Positions 47,101 through 55,576 of a DNA stretch of 64,000 nt are shown piece by piece. A program made the translations under genes and the position numbers. Location: the NCBI GenBank assembly GCA_028823415.1, contig JAPKBL010000017.1, forward strand, positions 1 through 64,000. The letters run 5' to 3'. The notes under the pieces were generated by a model. That model ran no database searches. It was not told the origin of the DNA and saw only the letters and a program-made list of their open reading frames with translations. Each line of letters opens with the position of its first letter. Position 1 is the first letter of the stretch. This DNA is from Mariniblastus sp. (lineage in GTDB: Bacteria > Planctomycetota > Planctomycetia > Pirellulales > Pirellulaceae).

Positions 47101-48132
47101 TTGAATTTTTCTCCGGATTCGCGGTTTATTATTACGGCGAGTTCAGATGGAACAGCGGGTATTTTTGACCTTGAAACAAATGCTCAAATCGCCAGTTTGT
47201 CCGATCACAGCTCAGAGGTTTCGTCCGCCAGTTATTCAAGCGACGGGAAAATGATTGTCACCTCAAGTGACGACCAGCTCAGCAAACTTTGGGATGCTAA
47301 AACGTTTAAGGTATTACGGACGCTGAAGGGGCCAAAAAGTGAGATTTGGCAGTCTGTATTCAGCCACCAAGGTCATCTGGTTGGCGCGTGTACATATACA
47401 GGTGAGCTTTGGGTTTGGGAGACGGCGACTGGCAAGGAAATTTTGTCGATTGAAAATGCTCACATTGGGCAAATCGGCTCGCTCACTTTTTCGAAAGATG
47501 GCAAGCGTTTACTGTCTGCCGGTGATGACGCATCGATAAAGATCTGGGATATTTCCACCGGAGTAGATTTATTCGAACTTCTTGATTCTGGGAACAATGA
47601 GTTTGGGCATGTTTCATTTTCCGACGATGGAAAAAAATTGGTTTCCGGAAACCAAGGTGGTCGCATCACAGTTAGAGATTCAAGCAATGCTGGCGCTCGC
47701 GCGGTAGATATTCTGAGTTCCCCAACTGTGGAAATTGAAGTGCTGAAATTGCTTAAAGTGATTCAGCCGAGATATCTCTCCAAGTCGGATCTTACCACCA
47801 TGCTGGACACATGCATGAAGTATCAGGCGACGTTCCCATCCTTTCGAACGAATTTAATTATCGGAATCATTCAAATTCAATTAGGAAATTACGATGATGC
47901 CATCGAGTTTCTTATCGAGTCAGACCGGCTTGAGCCTTTGAATTACGGCTACGATGACCAAGATGTTGCGATCGAAGGATGGCTCGCACTCGCCTATATG
48001 CTACGAGGTGATTTCGCAGAAGCGGAAAAGTACTGTGCTGAATTTGACGAGCGAATTGACAAGTTTACAAACGCTGAATTTTTGGCGGTGGAAATTGAAC
48101 GTTTGTTAAAGACGCAAAAGTTGGAACAATAA
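44119..48132 (+). CDS. Ser/Thr protein kinase with 14 WD40 repeats
   Basis: 1337 aa from the ATG at 44119 (TTG at 44101 is an alternative). N-terminal helical part (about 1-130), kinase domain about 134-440: glycine loop GSGGMGTVW, K168, HRDLKHSN (D261 in HRD), DFGLAKS (D282) and SPEQA. A membrane helix near 465-490 (VASVSSFVTLLIVGIIVTSVAFIW) separates it from the outer region. From about 575 to 1195 I count 14 WD40 repeats (for example LYGHADAVNATAVSRDGKWLATSGRDNCVYLW), enough for two seven-bladed propellers. A C-terminal helical, TPR-like segment closes the protein. No sigma factor gene lies upstream. Typical planctomycete envelope kinase. Confidence 0.92.
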   Translation: MESRSEDEIQSILKRYGSEFEFGVPDFLEKFISRVESPCFKLITRIVTLDIQLRRGPVTDSSPDNLSDFGDEFSMLVEQVLRSQSNDEFSAAGELTSAIQLDATCFDVGDDPSSETQTGDLAWVEQPIRAPEMVIDRYRLIEPIGSGGMGTVWLAQQDEPVRRRVALKVTNNRFNSKKSNARFEAERQAIALMDHQNIAKILDAGTTAEGHPYFVMELVEGEPLNVYCDNRKLDLNKRLELMIPVCRAIQHAHQKGIIHRDLKHSNVLVTECDGVPVPKVIDFGLAKSQLHELTLTDKTLFTEIGKVVGTIQYMSPEQAETSNVDVDTRSDIYSLGVMIYKLLLGVTPIDDGDLAKMPLLEALSIIREKTPMKPSNKVKSVSEFDSDALINRNCRADELTSKLTGDLDCIVMKALESDRKQRYQTANALASELNRYLNNEKILARPHSTIYSIRKFVKRNRGFVASVSSFVTLLIVGIIVTSVAFIWAMNEGATARLAAKESDAAGLQLKETNANLDKTQQRLRSRLLSAQLNLAWNHWETGAATEAIGILNELSQDGEHGWEVDYLWSEFNTSQSTLYGHADAVNATAVSRDGKWLATSGRDNCVYLWLVDGHEKIFQFRTTGTPTCLSFSADGDRLACGDLDNKIYIWNLVTLTTEKVCGPYISDVGELQFCPRSDLLLFGMDVKDTFLSKGRVYTFKDYSTSRLPYQFISLDQYELVDALPALAADDAMFSFSDDGEVLATAGMEGIIHIWRKENGKYSLHTTHDHSDSVLTAMSLSPTGKLMTCGYSDNSVLVWELENSKLIKSFSGHDGPVKSVCFSNNEESVLSASDDNTAILWDLDGGRNRQFQGHLKSVTSAIFLPGRAEILTASLDHTAKIWAFNKNSNTISIDAHSFEESPLNSHVVWAADFSPDGKRVVSVSEDGTITITDCMSGEIIKTMGENLDVPAIGAAYAPDGSVFATADESGFVSVWTADGFDLQRKFRAHLVAIWDLNFSPDSRFIITASSDGTAGIFDLETNAQIASLSDHSSEVSSASYSSDGKMIVTSSDDQLSKLWDAKTFKVLRTLKGPKSEIWQSVFSHQGHLVGACTYTGELWVWETATGKEILSIENAHIGQIGSLTFSKDGKRLLSAGDDASIKIWDISTGVDLFELLDSGNNEFGHVSFSDDGKKLVSGNQGGRITVRDSSNAGARAVDILSSPTVEIEVLKLLKVIQPRYLSKSDLTTMLDTCMKYQATFPSFRTNLIIGIIQIQLGNYDDAIEFLIESDRLEPLNYGYDDQDVAIEGWLALAYMLRGDFAEAEKYCAEFDERIDKFTNAEFLAVEIERLLKTQKLEQ

Positions 48133-48256
48133 ATGTTTAATTGCCGATGCGAGACATTGCTCTAACATTTCACCAGTACAAGTTTGCGAATCCCAGTTGC
48201 GCTGCCGGCCCTCCCGCGATCATTCTGAGTAGACTCGACACAAACGGGATCGAATT

Positions 48257-50059
48257 TCAATCATCCAAACGTGTAATGTAGGCGTAGTATGCGCCGACTG
48301 TCTGATCGTCTGGCCCGGTAAACGACGCGGTCAATTTTGTTTTGCCGGCTGGTAGCTCAAGACGAATTACGGCTTCAACGTCATCGGTCTTGAAACTTAC
48401 CGTGTGTTCCTTGTCGAAAATTTTGACGTGGCCTTCATTGAGGGTACTGAATTCTCTCCCGGGTGTGACTCGAAAGGCTCGACCACCTGGGACAGGTTTC
48501 CCGGGTTTAACTCCTGCATTGATCGGTTTATTAGCTTCTTCTGGCCAACGCCGTAAATGGATTTCGTACGTGCCTGGTGCATGTACGTTTACATACCAAA
48601 AACCAGTAGATTTTTCGTTGTCCACCCCTTTGCGAATATGGGCTTGATTCCAAGGCGTCGAACCGGTTGTGATCCAGTCGTGGCTGGTGAGGCGCGCCGG
48701 ATTATCTTTGGGATGTCCAATATAGATGGAAGTTGAATTTTTAAACGTCGGCTCGAGTTCCTCCCACCATCCTTGGTAGAAATCCCTGAGACGCCGAACT
48801 TCCGCTGGATAGGCTTTGGCAACATCATTTTTTTGCCCTGGATCCGCATCGATGTCGTAAAGCTCTTTGCCGTTGACTAACCGCCATTTGGATGTCATGA
48901 CGCTGCTTGACTTCCACATGATTGGATCTTTCACTCGCTGCGAATCAGTCACCAAAATTCGATTGTTCCAATCTGTTTTGGAGTCTGGTTTTCCACGCAG
49001 TAAACTCGCAAGACTCTTGCCATCAAAGGCGTAATCTTGGCGTGGATTAATTCCGCATAGATCCATCAATGTCGGCAATACGTCTACCGCATGCGTAACT
49101 GGGTGGACGTCCGCAGCGGTGTCCATGTTGCCTTCTGGCCAATGCACGAAAAATGGAACTCGGTGTCCGCCGTCGTACTCACTGCCCTTCTTGCCTCTCA
49201 TTTCAGCGTTGAAAACCTTGGAGCCACTTGCCGTTCCGTTGTCTGTCGTGAAAATAAAAATGGTATTTTCAGTCAACCCTTCCTCTTTAAGAAAGGTCCT
49301 TAGTTTTGCTACGTTGTCATCAATGTTCGCGATCATTCCATAAAAATTCCCCAAGCCAACACCATGGTCAGCGAGGTAGGGTTTGGCGAATTCTTCCGGC
49401 GAGTGTAAAGGGCCGTGGGGCGCGTTGGTCGAGATGTAAGCTAAAAATGGTTTATTCGCAGCTTTTTGATCCTTGATGAATTTTTTGGCATAGTCGAAGA
49501 AGACGTCGGTGCAGTAGCCGTTAACTGGCTCCGGCTTGCCGTTGTGCCAATAACTTCCATCGAAGTAGGCATTGTCCCAATAGTCAGGGGTCTGCCCAAC
49601 TCCACCGCCGCCATGTCGCAGCACTTCGGTGTAGCCGCGATCCTCAGGGCGATAGGGATAGTTGTCGCCTAGATGCCATTTGCCGAACATTCCTGTTGCG
49701 TAACCCGCGTCCGAAAATACCTGGCCGATCGTAGGCTCATTTTCGCGTAGCATGCTTCGACCCATGATCGTATGCCAGACTCCCGTGCGATTGGTCCAGT
49801 GGCCCGATTGAAGCGCCGCTCGCGACGGTGAACAAGTCGGTGCGACGTGGTAATCAACCAAGCGGACTGATTCCGCATAAAGTTGATCTATCCCAGGTGT
49901 TTGCAAAACCGGATTTCCGTGGCAGCTTAAATCTCCGTATCCTTGGTCGTCCGTTATGACGATTACGACATTGGGGCGAGTCAGATCATCCGAAAATCCC
50001 GGCGATGTCCAAAACGTACAGATTGAGATAAAAAGCGCGGCTAAACGTAAAGACTTCAT
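48257..50059 (-). CDS. Arylsulfatase-type sulfatase
   Basis: 600 aa. Signal segment at about 5-22. Metal-binding DD in VVIVITDDQGYGDLSCHGN, formylglycine site C76 in CSPSRAALQSG, and TTDNGTASG later. Length fits the arylsulfatase A-like branch; a C-terminal beta domain (about 490-600: TGFWYVNVHAPGTYEIHLRRWPEE) follows, seen in many planctomycete arylsulfatases. It is co-oriented with a GH16 lipoprotein gene 45 bp upstream, which suggests joint breakdown of a sulfated glucan or galactan. Requires formylglycine-generating enzyme from elsewhere. Confidence 0.95.
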   Translation of the reverse strand: MKSLRLAALFISICTFWTSPGFSDDLTRPNVVIVITDDQGYGDLSCHGNPVLQTPGIDQLYAESVRLVDYHVAPTCSPSRAALQSGHWTNRTGVWHTIMGRSMLRENEPTIGQVFSDAGYATGMFGKWHLGDNYPYRPEDRGYTEVLRHGGGGVGQTPDYWDNAYFDGSYWHNGKPEPVNGYCTDVFFDYAKKFIKDQKAANKPFLAYISTNAPHGPLHSPEEFAKPYLADHGVGLGNFYGMIANIDDNVAKLRTFLKEEGLTENTIFIFTTDNGTASGSKVFNAEMRGKKGSEYDGGHRVPFFVHWPEGNMDTAADVHPVTHAVDVLPTLMDLCGINPRQDYAFDGKSLASLLRGKPDSKTDWNNRILVTDSQRVKDPIMWKSSSVMTSKWRLVNGKELYDIDADPGQKNDVAKAYPAEVRRLRDFYQGWWEELEPTFKNSTSIYIGHPKDNPARLTSHDWITTGSTPWNQAHIRKGVDNEKSTGFWYVNVHAPGTYEIHLRRWPEEANKPINAGVKPGKPVPGGRAFRVTPGREFSTLNEGHVKIFDKEHTVSFKTDDVEAVIRLELPAGKTKLTASFTGPDDQTVGAYYAYITRLDD

Positions 50060-50104
50060 TCGCGTGACATCCTAGATAAAGGGATTTCTTGAAATCGACG
50101 GCTT

Positions 50105-51010
50105 CTATTTTGATTTTTGAAACACTCTAACATAGTCGATTTCCATCGTCGCGGGAAATATTTTTTCATCTTCTACGCCTTCCTTGCCACCCCAACCACC
50201 TCCAACGGCCATGTTCAGAAGCAAGAATTCGGGCTTATCGAAGGGCCAATTTTCGGCTGTGAAATCTTTTGGACGGTCGAAGGTCATTTTTACGTTGGTC
50301 GGGTTGTCTGTATAAAAAATCAACTTATCCACGTTCCAAATTAGTCCGTAAACATGAAATCTTTCTTCCGCTGTTTCAAGTTTTTGGTGGAAATCTAACT
50401 GGGTCTTGTCCTTATGGTTGTTCGCTTTGGTATGGATCGCGCAATGGACAGTATTTTCATTGAAACTGACGTATTCGAGGATGTCGAGTTCGCCACAGTC
50501 AGGCCATTTCCCACCGCGAACAGAGTCGCCTAACATCCAAATCGCCGGCCAAAGGCCGTTCCCTTTGTGGTCGGGCATCTTGGCACTAATTTCTATCTTC
50601 CCATACGTGAAGGACTGCCTACTATTCATTCGGGATGAAGTGTAATCTCCGACTTTTTGGCCGGGACCGATTTTCTTAGCCACAATTTTCAAAGTACCGT
50701 CGGAGACGAATGAGTTTTCGCCGTTGGTGTAGTTTTGCCATTCGTTATTTCCCCAACCGTGTTGACCGGTTTCGAAGCTCCATTTATTTAGGTCAACCGA
50801 GTTTCCATCAAACTCGTCCGCCCAAGCGAGTTGCCAATTCCCTTCAATTTCACCTATCAACGGAGCGGTTTCTTGTGTTTTCGGAGGTTTAGGATTTGAA
50901 GGAATAGATTTCGATACTGTTTTTAAAGCTGGCTTCTCTTCCGCACATCCGAGTAAGCAAATCGCAAGTATTCCAAGCCAAGCCCAATGTTGAATTCGCG
51001 TCATACTCAT
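50105..51010 (-). CDS. GH16 glycoside hydrolase lipoprotein (laminarinase-type)
   Basis: 301 aa. Lipobox LLGC with Cys at residue 22. GH16 catalytic motif ELDILE at 174-179: nucleophile E174, D176 and acid/base E179. Supporting motifs: WADEFDG, WSFETGQHGWGNNEWQNYT, FTYGKIEISAKMP, NGLWPAIWMLGD and FLLLNMAVGGGWGG. This is the GH16_3 laminarinase/beta-1,3-glucanase pattern rather than agarase or carrageenase, but fine specificity is not certain. Membrane anchored, facing the periplasm or surface. Upstream of the sulfatase gene on the minus strand, 45 bp apart. Confidence 0.93.
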   Translation of the reverse strand: MSMTRIQHWAWLGILAICLLGCAEEKPALKTVSKSIPSNPKPPKTQETAPLIGEIEGNWQLAWADEFDGNSVDLNKWSFETGQHGWGNNEWQNYTNGENSFVSDGTLKIVAKKIGPGQKVGDYTSSRMNSRQSFTYGKIEISAKMPDHKGNGLWPAIWMLGDSVRGGKWPDCGELDILEYVSFNENTVHCAIHTKANNHKDKTQLDFHQKLETAEERFHVYGLIWNVDKLIFYTDNPTNVKMTFDRPKDFTAENWPFDKPEFLLLNMAVGGGWGGKEGVEDEKIFPATMEIDYVRVFQKSK

Positions 51011-51917
51011 TTAGAAACTCCAGTAAAATTTGAGGCCGATCGTTGGGGTGGGAACCCGTTTTAAGTCGCGTGGCGCTTGCAGTAAAACGTTGCTGCGGTA
51101 AGTCGCGGCAGATCGTAATTGTAGTAGGCCTAGTCATGAAACCAAGACCCAATGAACCGCATCACGGGAGCCTTTGTTTGAACTGCGTGGGTTGATATTG
51201 GTTTTCGTCCGAAATTGCCGATCAGCGTGTGACTGATTCGTTCCATTTTCTCTTTGACGACCACGCGAGGTTCAGGCTGAAGATAAAAGCTTGGCGAAAT
51301 CCGTTTGACCAAACCCGTTCTCAATGGATTCTTCTGTCGAAACTTCGCTGAAATAGCCTGTAAAGTTGCGACGCATATGGAACATGCGCGGTAAATTTAT
51401 AAGAGGTTGAAACAGCGTTTTCGACTTGGCGACCAACGCCGAGACGGTTGGAAATTAAACGACGAGTTTTCATCCGCAGATTGAGACAATTCACGCCTCG
51501 CCAAGCACTTGAGATGCTTGGGTCCGTGGATATGACCTACCTAGGGCATCTTGAAGTACATCTTCAACCGGCAAAATCGCAGATGGGACGCAAGCTTAGC
51601 TGTCTTCTGAGACATTCGTCACTGAGGCAAGATTTAACGGAGAGTTCAAGTTGAATGCTGCCGAACCGGCAGCAGATTTACTCGATCATCAGCCGCCGGA
51701 ACCTTGGTTGCACCCGATGAGAGCGACGGTTGAGGTTAAACACAAAATTAAGAAGGTTAACTTAAAAGTTCTCATGATCCCTACTCAACGAAATTAACTA
51801 TAAAATGACAACTACTTATCTGGTTAAACCGCACAAGATTCGCTTTGTTAACCTTGAAACGAGTATGACTGAATATGTAACCATCATCGGTAAAAATGGC
51901 CACCTTGATTGAATTAA
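51011..51917. other. Long intergenic region, possible gene remnants
   Basis: About 0.9 kb without a credible gene. Several short open frames (51130-51324 minus, 51448-51654 plus) look like shadows or debris. A hairpin GCTGCCG-AAC-CGGCAGC lies at 51657-51673. The stretch could be a decayed gene, but I cannot assign a family. Confidence 0.4.
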
Positions 51918-52235
51918 TTAGATACGAATCGCAACGGAAAATACGATTGTGCCTAGTCCCGCACCGAGGAGACTACCCCACAAGAATCCTTGAGAACCGT
52001 TGATAACTGCTCCGACGAGTGCAAAGATCCCGGTAACGATCACGCAAAATATCGCCATAATTATTGCGTACGAGTAATCAGCGAGAATTTCACCCTCTTC
52101 TACATTGTGTGCGGGTTGGGTCGCACGAATTTTCTTTGCATCGTCCGCCAATTTTTTGATTTCAATAGAACTGCATTCTTCACACAGCATGTCTCCATTT
52201 TCAATCGGTTTTCGACAAAGATTGCAAGGACGCAT
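51918..52235 (-). CDS. Small zinc-ribbon protein with two membrane helices
   Basis: 105 aa. N-terminal zinc-binding pattern CNLCRKPIENGDMLCEEC (C-x2-C...C-x2-C, about 4-21), a polar linker, then two hydrophobic helices (about 54-73 and 83-103) separated by a short Gly-rich turn. The family is not recognised. The layout is that of small membrane sensors or DUF-type planctomycete proteins. No operon partner. Translated product is plausible because the zinc ribbon is intact. Confidence 0.65.
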   Translation of the reverse strand: MRPCNLCRKPIENGDMLCEECSSIEIKKLADDAKKIRATQPAHNVEEGEILADYSYAIIMAIFCVIVTGIFALVGAVINGSQGFLWGSLLGAGLGTIVFSVAIRI

Positions 52236-52735
52236 GTTGACATCTAATTTCGTTTTAATCTAGCTCATGTAGATAGGAGCTGGCGATGCTTAGGCTACGG
52301 TAAAACAATTTCTGATTTGAAATTCATAACCAGCGATTGATCCTCCACTCACTTCACCCATGCTGTTCGAGAATTTGAACTGACTATTGGGAAAGAAAAA
52401 CATTTTATAGCCAATACTCGCGAACTGGTTATTATTTGGGAAAAAACTGGCCGTTAGTCTCCTTTTAGACCCCGGGGATGTCCCAAGCTTATTGTAGCTA
52501 ATATTCATTACGTTAGTCCATTTTGGAACATCTGAAAAAGAGTCTTCATCAATTGGGAATATTGAATTTTGAATGGTCGTGGTTAATTAAAAATTCACTG
52601 TCAGTTCAACATGGCCAAAATTCGCGAACTTACATTCCCATTTGTGTGACGTCAGCTTAGACACACCAATTTCACTATTAAAAAAATCCATTTTCACGTT
52701 CAAAAATTAATCAATAACAATGCCGGGAGTTAATT
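52236..52735. other. Intergenic, one doubtful short frame
   Basis: 500 bp upstream of the next sulfatase. A minus-strand frame at 52290-52508 (72 codons) has no recognised domain and could be a fragment. GGGAG at 52724-52728 is the ribosome-binding site of the sulfatase. Confidence 0.4.
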
Positions 52736-54145
52736 GTGCCAACAATGAAAGTCAGCTTAATTTTGTTTTTTATGGTCTTCTGGTTGGTTGAGTTCGCAAA
52801 CGGTGAGAATCATTCCTCGTTACAAAAAAACGCTGAACCACCCAATTTGGTTTTCATCATTGCGGATGATTGCACTTTTAGAGACATCGGATGTTACGGC
52901 GGGCAGGCCTTTACACCCAACATTGATAACCTCGCGAGCGAGGGGATGAAGTTCAGTAGTTGTTTTCAGGCGGCGCCCATGTGTTCGCCAACACGTCATA
53001 ACATTTATACGGGTTTGTATCCAGTTAAAAGTGGCGCTTATCCGAACCATACTCGAGCGTACGATCACGTTAAGAGTATTGCGCATTACCTTCAGCCGGT
53101 TGGTTACCGTGTCATTCAGACCGGAAAAAAACATTTCAATCCCGCAAGTGTTTTCCCGTTTGAATATTTTCCAAAAAGTAAAGGCAGGGACCCGGACATG
53201 GGTTCAATTGATGAGTTGTTCACTCAATGCAAAGCAAACAACACTCCCTTTTGTCTGTTTGCCTGTTCCAATTCGCCCCACTCGCCCTGGACAAAGGGAG
53301 ATGCATCGAGGTATCCCCCAGAGGATATTAAGTTGCCGCCCTACATTGTTGACACACCGGTCCTCAGAAAACATTTTAGCGATTATTTGGCCGAAATTAC
53401 CCATTTTGATTCCGAAGTTGGGAGCATTCTGAACTTGCTCAAGAAGCATCAATTGGAGCAAGACACGTTGGTGATGGTGGTGTCTGAGCAAGGAAACTCG
53501 TTTCCATTTGCGAAATGGACCTGCTACGACAGCGGATTGCAATCGGCAATGGTTGTTCGTTGGCCCGGGCGTATCCAAGCGGGAGTCGTCAGCGATGCCT
53601 TGGTTGAATATGTCGATGTGTGTCCTACGTTTGTCGATCTCGCTGGCGAAAAAGAGGTTGATGGACTCGACGGAAAAAGCTTCCTACCAGTGCTCATGGG
53701 TGAATCGAAAACGCACAAAGAGTTCGTCTACGGAATCATGACCACTCGCGGCATTATAAATGGAAGCGATGCGTACGCAATTCGCTCCGTGCGAAATGGA
53801 AATTACAAATTAATTAAGAACCTTAATTTTGAGTCCAAGTTTACAAATGCTTGTTCGAAATCGGACTATTTTAAATCTATGGTCAATAAAGCAAATGAAG
53901 GCGACTCAAAGGCAAAACGCTTTGTCAACGCCTACCATTATCGCCCAGCGATTGAATTTTTCGATATTCAATCCGACCCGCTTGAACTAAATAATTTGGC
54001 CTCGGATCCGGCATATCAGTTAGAAATAACACGATTATCTGAACAACTAGAAAATTGGATGTCCGCCCAGGGCGACCAAGGCGTGGTTACTGAATTGAAG
54101 GCCCACGAACGGCAAGCGCCTAAACGGAAAAAGAACAAGAAATAG
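52736..54145 (+). CDS. Sulfatase of the heparan N-sulfatase-like group
   Basis: 469 aa. The GTG at 52736 is supported by GGGAG at 52724-52728, 7 nt away; the ATG at 52745 is in frame but poorly spaced. Signal segment at about 5-22, metal-binding DD at 44-45 (IIADDCTFRDIGCYGG), formylglycine C83 in CSPTRHNIYTG (Thr variant of CxPSR). The later motif, usually SDHG/SDNG, is SEQGNSFPFAKWT, so the metal Asp is Glu. The catalytic Lys is present. C-terminus ends in a Lys-rich tail (KRKKNKK). A ThuA-like gene follows on the same strand. Confidence 0.92.
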   Translation: MPTMKVSLILFFMVFWLVEFANGENHSSLQKNAEPPNLVFIIADDCTFRDIGCYGGQAFTPNIDNLASEGMKFSSCFQAAPMCSPTRHNIYTGLYPVKSGAYPNHTRAYDHVKSIAHYLQPVGYRVIQTGKKHFNPASVFPFEYFPKSKGRDPDMGSIDELFTQCKANNTPFCLFACSNSPHSPWTKGDASRYPPEDIKLPPYIVDTPVLRKHFSDYLAEITHFDSEVGSILNLLKKHQLEQDTLVMVVSEQGNSFPFAKWTCYDSGLQSAMVVRWPGRIQAGVVSDALVEYVDVCPTFVDLAGEKEVDGLDGKSFLPVLMGESKTHKEFVYGIMTTRGIINGSDAYAIRSVRNGNYKLIKNLNFESKFTNACSKSDYFKSMVNKANEGDSKAKRFVNAYHYRPAIEFFDIQSDPLELNNLASDPAYQLEITRLSEQLENWMSAQGDQGVVTELKAHERQAPKRKKNKK

Positions 54146-54288
54146 GAGATGGATTTTGGGAGACTTAGAATCTTTAATCATTCCGGTCTAAATGATTCAT
54201 GTCGGCGTCCGTGTTTGCTACACTAATTCGCTGATTTGATAAAAAACTTCGCCTACGCCCTGCTTTCTAACAAGATTTGAGAATTCTC

Positions 54289-55410
54289 ATGATCGACTTT
54301 CGAACCCTCTTTACCGCCAAGATGCAAGTCAATGTTCTTTTGTGTCTTGTGATCTCCTGTTTCGTCAACGCGAGCCATGCAGGTGAATCCGAAAATATTG
54401 AGTCTGGTGCAAACAGTAAGGTACTTGTTTACGAAGGAAAGTCTGGAATCGGTGTAGGAAAGCATATAGTTTTTCTTGCAGGCGATCACGAGTACCGGTC
54501 AGAGGAGACTCTACCTGCGCTGGCGAGAATCCTTTCGATTAGGCACGGGTTCAAATGCACTGTGCTATTTACGGTTGATCCAGAGACTGGAGAAATTGAT
54601 CCTGCGGCCGATAATCTCCCGGGTACCGAGGCACTTAAAACGGCGGATCTTGCTGTGTTTTTTTTGAGGTTTAAAAACCTGCCTGAGGACCAGATGCAAC
54701 CGATCGTCGATTATCTCGCGCGTGGCGGACCAGTCATTGGGCTTCGTACGTCAACGCATGCATTCAAAATTCCCGCTGGAAAAAAACATTCGAAGTACGA
54801 TTATCAATTTAAAGGGAAGGAATATCACCGAGGTTTCGGCAGGCAGGTGCTGGGAGAATCTTGGTCGGGGCATTACGGCAAGAATCACGTAATGGCAACA
54901 CGACTTGATATTCCGCCTGACGCTCAATCCCATTCAATTATGACCGGTGTTAAAAAGCCATGGGCACAGTCGGGGGGCTATTGGACGGTGCCGGTCGAAG
55001 GCTCGGTTGTCCTCGCCTACGCGCAGCCTTTAGAGAACATGTCGCCGGACTCAAACCCTGCAAAAGACAAAGACCCATGCCCCGGCGTTTGGATCCGAAA
55101 GTATTCTAGCCAAGACGGAAAAACCGAAGGCCGCGTGTTCACGACGACTTATGGGGCCTCAGAAGACATTTTGGACAAAGATTTCAGACGAATGATGATC
55201 AACGCTTGTCTCTGGGGAATCGGAATGGAATCAAAGATCACCGACAATCTTGATATTGATTTCGTTGGTGCCTACCAACCGGCGACATACAAATTTGGCG
55301 GTCATCGACGCAACATAAGGCCGTTAGATCTGGCCGACATCAAGGTTCCAATTATGTCTTCGGACAAGCCGATCGTCATTCCGCAACGCAAAAAAAAGAA
55401 GCAAAAGTAA
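54289..55410 (+). CDS. ThuA-domain secreted protein
   Basis: 373 aa from the ATG at 54289; a TTG four codons earlier is possible. Signal segment at about 10-30 (VNVLLCLVISCFVNASHAG). The ThuA fold (related to class I glutamine amidotransferases, DUF1080 partners) is visible in HIVFLAGDHEYRSEETLPALARILS, LAVFFLRFKNLPEDQMQPIVDYLARGGPVIGLRTSTHAF. ThuA domains are attached to trehalose/sugar metabolism or carbohydrate enzymes; activity is not established. Basic C-terminal tail (RKKKKQK). It sits between a sulfatase and the dikinase-like gene, all on the plus strand. Confidence 0.85.
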   Translation: MIDFRTLFTAKMQVNVLLCLVISCFVNASHAGESENIESGANSKVLVYEGKSGIGVGKHIVFLAGDHEYRSEETLPALARILSIRHGFKCTVLFTVDPETGEIDPAADNLPGTEALKTADLAVFFLRFKNLPEDQMQPIVDYLARGGPVIGLRTSTHAFKIPAGKKHSKYDYQFKGKEYHRGFGRQVLGESWSGHYGKNHVMATRLDIPPDAQSHSIMTGVKKPWAQSGGYWTVPVEGSVVLAYAQPLENMSPDSNPAKDKDPCPGVWIRKYSSQDGKTEGRVFTTTYGASEDILDKDFRRMMINACLWGIGMESKITDNLDIDFVGAYQPATYKFGGHRRNIRPLDLADIKVPIMSSDKPIVIPQRKKKKQK

Positions 55411-55576
55411 ATAGCTAGTCTGAAGAATCTATCGGTTTAAATCGCAGACTATCGTGCGATCATATATCAGTAATTTCCTTCGTATGATTCGACGTAACCT
55501 TCGGCCACATGATCGATTCAATTTTTCTGTATCCTACGAGTCATCGAACAATTTCATGTTACAAGAAAGCTCAGTT

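Noticed and set aside
51448-51654. 68-codon plus-strand frame in the region after the GH16 gene
   Set aside because: Composition and lack of motifs suggest chance; no transposase or other family is visible in any frame.
52290-52508. 72-codon minus-strand frame before the third sulfatase
   Set aside because: No recognisable feature and no start signal; possibly a fragment but not supported.
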